Shown: piece after piece, positions 59,883-64,000 of the stretch | Numbering within the stretch: the stretch's first letter is position 1 | How the letters are laid out: the number at the start of each line of letters is the position of its first letter | NCBI RefSeq assembly: GCF_030283145.1 | Contig: NZ_JASNWE010000003.1 | Span: 1,240,001-1,304,000 of the forward strand | Direction of reading: 5' to 3' | DNA: 64,000 nucleotides | DNA from: Actinomadura xylanilytica | Lineage (GTDB): Bacteria; Actinomycetota; Actinomycetes; Streptosporangiales; Streptosporangiaceae | Made by a program: the position numbers and the translations under genes | The notes under the pieces: generated by a model | Databases searched by the model: none | The model's input: the letters and a program-made list of their open reading frames with translations, nothing else | Told to the model about the DNA's origin: nothing

Positions 59883-61118
59883 ATGACCTTGATCGATTCG
59901 ACCGCCGACGCACCGCCGGGCGGCCCGAGGCCCCGGCCGGCCTGGCGGTTCTGGGGCGCCGCCTACGCGCTGGTGGTCCTGCTGGCGGGCACCAACATCC
60001 CCACCCCGCTCTACCGCGGCTACCAGCGGGAGTTCGGATTCTCGCCGCTGACGGTCACCCTGATCTTCGGCGTCTACGTCACGACGCTGATCCCGGCCCT
60101 GCTGATCGCCGGGCCGCTCTCCGACGCGATCGGGCGCCGCCGGGTGCTGCTCCCGGCCGTCGGCCTCGCGGCGATCGGCACGCTGACGTTCGCGCTCGCG
60201 GACGGGACGACCTGGCTCTTCGCGGCCCGCGTCCTCCAGGGCGCGGCCATGGGCGCCGCTTCAGGCGTACTCACCGCCGTCCTGACCGAGCAGGAACCGG
60301 GCGGCGACCGGCGCCGCGCCGCGCTGGTGACCACGGCCGCCTCGGTCGGCGGCATGGGCGCGGGTCCGCTGCTGTCGGGCCTGCTCGCGCAGTATGCCCC
60401 CGCCCCGCGAGTTCTGGCGTACCTGGTGGAACTCGTCCTGCTGACCGTGGCGGCCGTGGTGGTCGCGGCCATCCCCGAGCAGCGGACGCGAACGCCGTGG
60501 CGACCCCGCAGGCCGAAGATCCCCGGCTCGATGCGGCGGGTGTTCGCGACCGCGGGGACGGCCAGCTTCCTCGCCTTCATGGTGAACGGGCTGTTCCTCA
60601 CCCTGGTCCCGACGTACGTCGGGACGCTGTCCGGCAGCGGCAACCTGGCCTTGAGCGGGGGCGCCGCCACACTGATGCTCGGCTGCTCCGGCATCGCCCA
60701 GGTCGCCGCGTACGGGAGGCAACCGCAGCCGCTGCTGACGTCCGGCCTGGCACTGCTGGCCGGCGGCCTCGTCCTGCTCGCGGTCGCGGGGTCGGCCGCG
60801 TCCCTGCCCCTGATGCTGGTCGCCACCGCCGGCGCCGGCGCCGGGCTCGGGCTGACCTTCCTCGGCGCCCTGACCGAGATCAACCAGACCGCGCCCGCCG
60901 ACCGCCGCGCCGAGGTGACATCGAGCTTCTACGTGATCGTCTACCTCGGCGTCGGCGTGCCTGTGATCGGCGTCGGCTTCCTGGCCACGCAGACCGGACT
61001 ACTTCCGGCCGTGCAGTGGTTCGCGTGCGTGGCCGCGGCCCTCTGCCTGCTCCTCCTCACCGCCCTCGTCGTCCGGAACCGCCGCGACAGATCCGGGCCG
61101 GGCCGTCAGGCCAGGTAG
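59883..61118 (+). CDS. MFS family transporter
   Basis: 411 residues with about 12 transmembrane segments (VYVTTLIPALLIAGPLSDAI, LAAIGTLTFALADGTTWLFA, YLVELVLLTVAAVVVAAIP and others). The MFS signature is the loop GPLSDAIGRRRVLLPAVGLA between helices 2 and 3. DHA1-like drug/metabolite export is likely, given the divergent TetR regulator with shared operators. The substrate is unknown. The last 13 bp overlap the convergent SDR gene. Confidence 0.9.
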   Translation: MTLIDSTADAPPGGPRPRPAWRFWGAAYALVVLLAGTNIPTPLYRGYQREFGFSPLTVTLIFGVYVTTLIPALLIAGPLSDAIGRRRVLLPAVGLAAIGTLTFALADGTTWLFAARVLQGAAMGAASGVLTAVLTEQEPGGDRRRAALVTTAASVGGMGAGPLLSGLLAQYAPAPRVLAYLVELVLLTVAAVVVAAIPEQRTRTPWRPRRPKIPGSMRRVFATAGTASFLAFMVNGLFLTLVPTYVGTLSGSGNLALSGGAATLMLGCSGIAQVAAYGRQPQPLLTSGLALLAGGLVLLAVAGSAASLPLMLVATAGAGAGLGLTFLGALTEINQTAPADRRAEVTSSFYVIVYLGVGVPVIGVGFLATQTGLLPAVQWFACVAAALCLLLLTALVVRNRRDRSGPGRQAR

Positions 61119-61849
61119 CCGCCGTCGATGGTGAGGACGGTCCCGGTGATGTAGGAGGCACCCGGGCCGGCGAGGAAGGCCACGCCCGCGGCGATCTCCT
61201 CCGGCCGGCCGAAGCGGCCCAGCGCCTTCAGAGCACGTTGCGCGTCCGCGAACTCCCCGTCCGGGGGGTTCATGTCGGTGGCGACCGCGCCGGACTCGAT
61301 GACGTTGACCGTGATGCCGCGCGGGCCGAGGTCGCGCGCCGCGCCCTTGGTGTAGCCGACGACAGCGGCCTTGGTCGCCGCGTAGTCGGCCATGCCGGGG
61401 AACCCGGCCCGGCTCGCGAGGGTGGAGCCGAGGGTGATGATCCGGCCATCGTCCCCGATCACACCGGCGGCGGCGCGGATGGCGGCCACCACGCCACCGA
61501 TGTTGACCTCGTACAGGCGGTCCTGGGCGACCGGGTCGTCCTGCGGCTCGCCGAGCACCTCCCGATGGGACACCCCCGCGTTGTTGACCAGCACATCGAG
61601 CCCGCCGAAGTCCGTCGCGACGGTCCCGACGAGCTCCGCGACCTGGCGCGGGTCGGCCTGGTCGGCCCGGTACGACGCGGCACGCCGTCCCATCGCCTCG
61701 ATCTCGGCGACGACCTCGCCGGCCTTCCCCGCCGAGGCGGCGTACCCGATCGCCACGTCCGCGCCCGCCTCGGCGAGCGCACGGGCGACCGCCGCCCCGA
61801 TGCCTCGCGACCCGCCGGTCACCAGCGCGACCTTGCCCTTGAGCGTCAT
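61106..61849 (-). CDS. SDR family NAD(P)-dependent oxidoreductase
   Basis: 247 residues from the ATG at 61849 with GGAGG at suitable spacing. The classical short-chain dehydrogenase pattern is complete: VTGGSRGIGAAVARALAEAG near residue 10, NNAGVS about 88, LGSTLAS (catalytic Ser), YAATKAAVVGYTKGAARDLG (Tyr and Lys), and ITGTVLTIDGGYLA at the end. 3-oxoacyl reductase-like. Divergent from a TetR regulator with a matching operator. Confidence 0.92.
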   Translation of the reverse strand: MTLKGKVALVTGGSRGIGAAVARALAEAGADVAIGYAASAGKAGEVVAEIEAMGRRAASYRADQADPRQVAELVGTVATDFGGLDVLVNNAGVSHREVLGEPQDDPVAQDRLYEVNIGGVVAAIRAAAGVIGDDGRIITLGSTLASRAGFPGMADYAATKAAVVGYTKGAARDLGPRGITVNVIESGAVATDMNPPDGEFADAQRALKALGRFGRPEEIAAGVAFLAGPGASYITGTVLTIDGGYLA

Positions 61850-61865
61850 TGCGGCCTCCATTTAT

Positions 61866-61911
61866 GTACCGATCAGTATTCAATGGAGGAGAGTACTATA
61901 TCGATCAGTAC
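61866..61911. promoter_or_regulatory. TetR-type operator pair between SDR and TetR genes
   Basis: GTACCGATCAGTAT at 61866-61879 and a 19-bp palindrome at 61893-61911 with arms GTACT and AGTAC around ATATCGATC. Both share CGATCAGTA. The region is AT-rich. It lies between divergent starts. Confidence 0.7.
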
Positions 61912-62072
61912 AAAAAAAGACGGGGCGCCTCGGCGCGGCCGCCCGGGGGCCGCATGGTCCCCGCATTGCGCGACGATGTGTGATCGGCACGCACGTGCGT
62001 GCTCAGGTGCGGACGCGTGGGGACGGGGAGGCTGCCGGAGATGACGCGGCGACCGGTGAACGAGGTGGACCG

Positions 62073-62681
62073 ATGAGCCAGGGGAGGCCGCGCGAGTTCG
62101 ACGTCGACGAACGGCTCGACCGCGCCATGGAGGTCTTCTGGCGGCAGGGCTACGAAGGCACGGCCCTGTCCGACCTCACCAAGGCGATGGGAATCAACCG
62201 GCCCAGCCTGTACGCCGCCTACGGCAACAAGGAGGCGCTGTTCCGTCGGGCGTTCGACCGCTATCTCGACGGCCCGGCCTCGCATGTCGGCTCGGCGCTC
62301 GAACAGCCGACGTCGCGCGCGGTCACCGAGGCACTGCTCCGAGGCGCGGCCGATGTCGCCACGACCGCGGACGGACCGGACGGCTGCCTCATGGTGCAGA
62401 GCGCGCTGGCGACCGGAACGCAGGGCGCGCCCATCAGAGCGGAGCTGGCCGAGCGGAGGCGCGCGAGCGAACGGAGACTGGCCGAGCGCTTCGAGCGGGC
62501 ACGCGCCGAGGGCGACCTGCCGCGGTCCGTCAACGCGGAGGCTCTGGCCCACTATGTCTGGTCGATCTCGTACGGCCTCTCCGTCCAGGCCACCGGCGGA
62601 GCCACCCGAGAGGATCTGCACCGCGTCGTCGACCTCACCCTGAACGCGTGGCCCCCTGGAGAGCGGCCTCCCGAACCGTGA
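62073..62681 (+). CDS. TetR/AcrR family transcriptional regulator
   Basis: 202 residues. The start MSQGRPREFDVDERLDRAME at 62073 opens a textbook TetR HTH: VFWRQGYEGTALSDLTKAMG then INRPSLYAAYGNKEALFRRA. The C-terminal bundle (YVWSISYGLSVQATGGATRE) fits the family. A longer frame runs upstream but is not protein-like. Divergent from an SDR gene, and the palindromes in the intergenic region fit autoregulation. Confidence 0.92.
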   Translation: MSQGRPREFDVDERLDRAMEVFWRQGYEGTALSDLTKAMGINRPSLYAAYGNKEALFRRAFDRYLDGPASHVGSALEQPTSRAVTEALLRGAADVATTADGPDGCLMVQSALATGTQGAPIRAELAERRRASERRLAERFERARAEGDLPRSVNAEALAHYVWSISYGLSVQATGGATREDLHRVVDLTLNAWPPGERPPEP

Positions 62682-62790
62682 CCTTGGTGGCGTGATCTCC
62701 GGGAGGCGGCACCGCTCAAGGAGGCGCTGTTCCAGAGCCACCCAGCCCAGAAGACCCACGGCGCGGACCCTCTCGGCGCCGCCGGCGGCG

Positions 62791-63903
62791 TCAGGACGGG
62801 AGCAGGGGGCGCAGGCGGGCGATCTCGGCCGCCAGGGGCGCCGCAGGGACGTCCTCGAACGTGGTCACCACGACGTCGCCGTCCTTCGGTTCCCAGACGC
62901 CGGCGACGCGTCCCTCGTGCAGCAGCACCGGCGAGATCCAGCCGGCCTTGCGGCTGACCTCCCCTCGGTGCTCGGCCGGGATCAGATGGGTCTCGGACGT
63001 TCCGGCGCCGAGCACGTACTGGTCGAACGCGCCGAGCAGCCGCACCGAGCCGGTGGGCTCGGTGGACAGCAGTTCGTGCAGGTGGCCCGACAGCAGGTGC
63101 ATCTGGACGCCCTCGACGTCGATCGTCGCCAGGTCGTCCCCGGCTCCGGCGAACCAGCTCTTCACGTCCTTCTTCCGGCTGCCCTTGCGCATCAGCCAGT
63201 TGTCGAACATGTCGGGGGTCGCCGGTCCGTGCGCGCCGAGGAAGGCCCGGACCACCGTGCGGGCGGCGTCCTCGACCGGTGGCGGGCCCGTCCAGCCCGG
63301 GAACCGGTGCTCGGGCGCGGCGAACGTCACCCTGCTTCCCTGGGACGGCCCGTGGCAGAGCACTCCCCACCAGGCCAGCGGCTTGAGCAGGACGCCCCAG
63401 CCGGAGCCGAGCAGCTCGGCCAGGTGCGCGGAGCCGGTCTCGGCGACGATGGCCGCCGACAGTTCTTTGCGGGTGAGCTCCGCTCCCCCTGCCAGCGCGG
63501 TCGTGGCGGCCTCGGCGATCGCCTCCAGATCGGCGGGCGTGGCACCGAAGTTCTTCTGCCAGCTCCCCTTCTCCCAGTTGCGGATCGTCGCGCACAGGGC
63601 GAGGTAGGCGGGCGCCTCGTCGGCGGGCAGCAGGTGAAGCGTGCCGCGCATCGCCCAGGTCTTGACGAGCGACCGCTCCTCCCAGAGCGCATGCGCCACC
63701 CCCGGATCGGGTCGCCGCAACCTGACGGCCACGGCGAGCTCGGCGGACGAGGCGACCTGCGCCTGCACCCCGGCCAGCCGCCGGACCACCTCCCGCGCCG
63801 TCACGTCACCGACCCTCACGTCGCCCGCCGCGGCGCCGGCGGGGGCGAGGAACTGCCGCCTCATCCTCCACGCCAGGACCTGTGGCCACGACACCCGGTT
63901 CAT
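62791..63903 (-). CDS. AlkZ-like winged-helix DNA-binding protein (DNA glycosylase family)
   Basis: 370 residues from the ATG at 63903. The AlkZ/DUF1006 family has a QxQ motif that inserts into DNA. It is seen here as RLAGVQAQVASSAELA. Other motifs are LVKTWAMRGTLHLLPADEAP, WEKGSWQKNFGAT, and a C-terminal VRLLGAFDQYVLGAGTSETH. In Streptomyces AlkZ unhooks DNA interstrand crosslinks made by azinomycin. YcaQ in E. coli acts similarly. Here no antibiotic cluster is seen, so a general repair role is inferred. Confidence 0.88.
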   Translation of the reverse strand: MNRVSWPQVLAWRMRRQFLAPAGAAAGDVRVGDVTAREVVRRLAGVQAQVASSAELAVAVRLRRPDPGVAHALWEERSLVKTWAMRGTLHLLPADEAPAYLALCATIRNWEKGSWQKNFGATPADLEAIAEAATTALAGGAELTRKELSAAIVAETGSAHLAELLGSGWGVLLKPLAWWGVLCHGPSQGSRVTFAAPEHRFPGWTGPPPVEDAARTVVRAFLGAHGPATPDMFDNWLMRKGSRKKDVKSWFAGAGDDLATIDVEGVQMHLLSGHLHELLSTEPTGSVRLLGAFDQYVLGAGTSETHLIPAEHRGEVSRKAGWISPVLLHEGRVAGVWEPKDGDVVVTTFEDVPAAPLAAEIARLRPLLPS

Positions 63904-63960
63904 GTCCCCGAGTACACCGCACGGCACCGACAGAACGGCCCGCGGCCGTGTCCTGCCCGG

Positions 63961-64000
63961 TCAGGCCAGGCGGTGGCTGAGTTCGGCGAACGCGTCGCGG
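63961..64000 (-). CDS. C-terminal end of a truncated gene (partial)
   Basis: Thirteen codons ending RDAFAELSHRLA and TGA enter from the right edge on the minus strand. They are too short to identify. The gene lies 58 bp upstream of the AlkZ-like start, so it may be in the same operon. Confidence 0.35.
   Translation of the reverse strand, partial: RDAFAELSHRLA

Noticed and set aside
61392..62072. N-terminal extension of the TetR at 62073
   Set aside because: It runs through the operator region and the SDR gene. The TetR domain begins at MSQGRPREF.

Overview
The window is about 64 kb of very GC-rich chromosomal DNA from an actinomycete. The gene set points to the Streptosporangiales/Actinomadura side of the phylum: an HrdB-type principal sigma factor with a lysine/alanine/proline-rich N-terminal extension, a second GyrA/GyrB-like pair (ParC/ParE), a DUF7455 zinc-finger protein, many NarL-type two-component pairs and many leaderless-looking promoters (TANNNT hexamers ending 6-7 nt before the start codon). 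No rRNA, tRNA, CRISPR array, insertion sequence or prophage was recognised, so the window reads as core chromosome with accessory cassettes. The species is not identified.

Layout. 0-8 kb: truncated GNAT-domain acyl-CoA synthetase-type gene, PfkB sugar kinase, LysR regulator, RecQ helicase with a C-terminal phosphoribosyltransferase-like domain, ThrE-like exporter, and a small QREY-box protein followed by a DUF6745 protein. 8-16.7 kb: the most distinctive region, an STM4011-STM4015-type cassette on the minus strand. It encodes two radical SAM enzymes, an alkaline-phosphatase-superfamily hydrolase, an ATP-grasp ligase and a leucine-rich-repeat STM4015 protein, all with overlapping stop/start codons, next to a tandem array of three further STM4015 paralogues. 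A fifth paralogue lies 15 kb away beside parC. All five paralogues keep a short Tyr-containing tail ending in Glu. Four share an upstream element about 30 nt before the start.

16.7-28 kb: metNIQ-type methionine ABC transporter with a long leader, a DUF4097 protein with a NarL/histidine kinase pair, TetR + SDR, a second kinase/regulator pair and an orphan ABC ATPase. 28-43 kb: lactate 2-monooxygenase-like enzyme, parC, STM4015-E, two secreted proteins, a ketosteroid-isomerase-like protein, a third two-component system with a membrane protein, parE, an ABC-2 exporter and the DUF7455 protein. 43-50 kb: GNAT, YaaA, a gene relic, hrdB and a PAS/GAF/PP2C phosphatase. 50-64 kb: HhH-GPD glycosylase, a conserved hypothetical protein, two TY-Chap/SseB-like paralogues with a small companion, a 5-oxoprolinase locus in which pxpA has collapsed to 30 codons next to intact pxpB and pxpC, a histidine phosphatase, TetR/MFS, SDR/TetR and an AlkZ-like winged-helix protein.

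How the parts may work together. parC, parE and hrdB form a housekeeping backbone of the kind seen in Streptomyces. The STM4011-4015 cassette looks like a protein-modification system acting on its own LRR proteins (inference from operon structure and the conserved tail). The TetR pairs look like locally autoregulated cassettes with visible palindromic operators.
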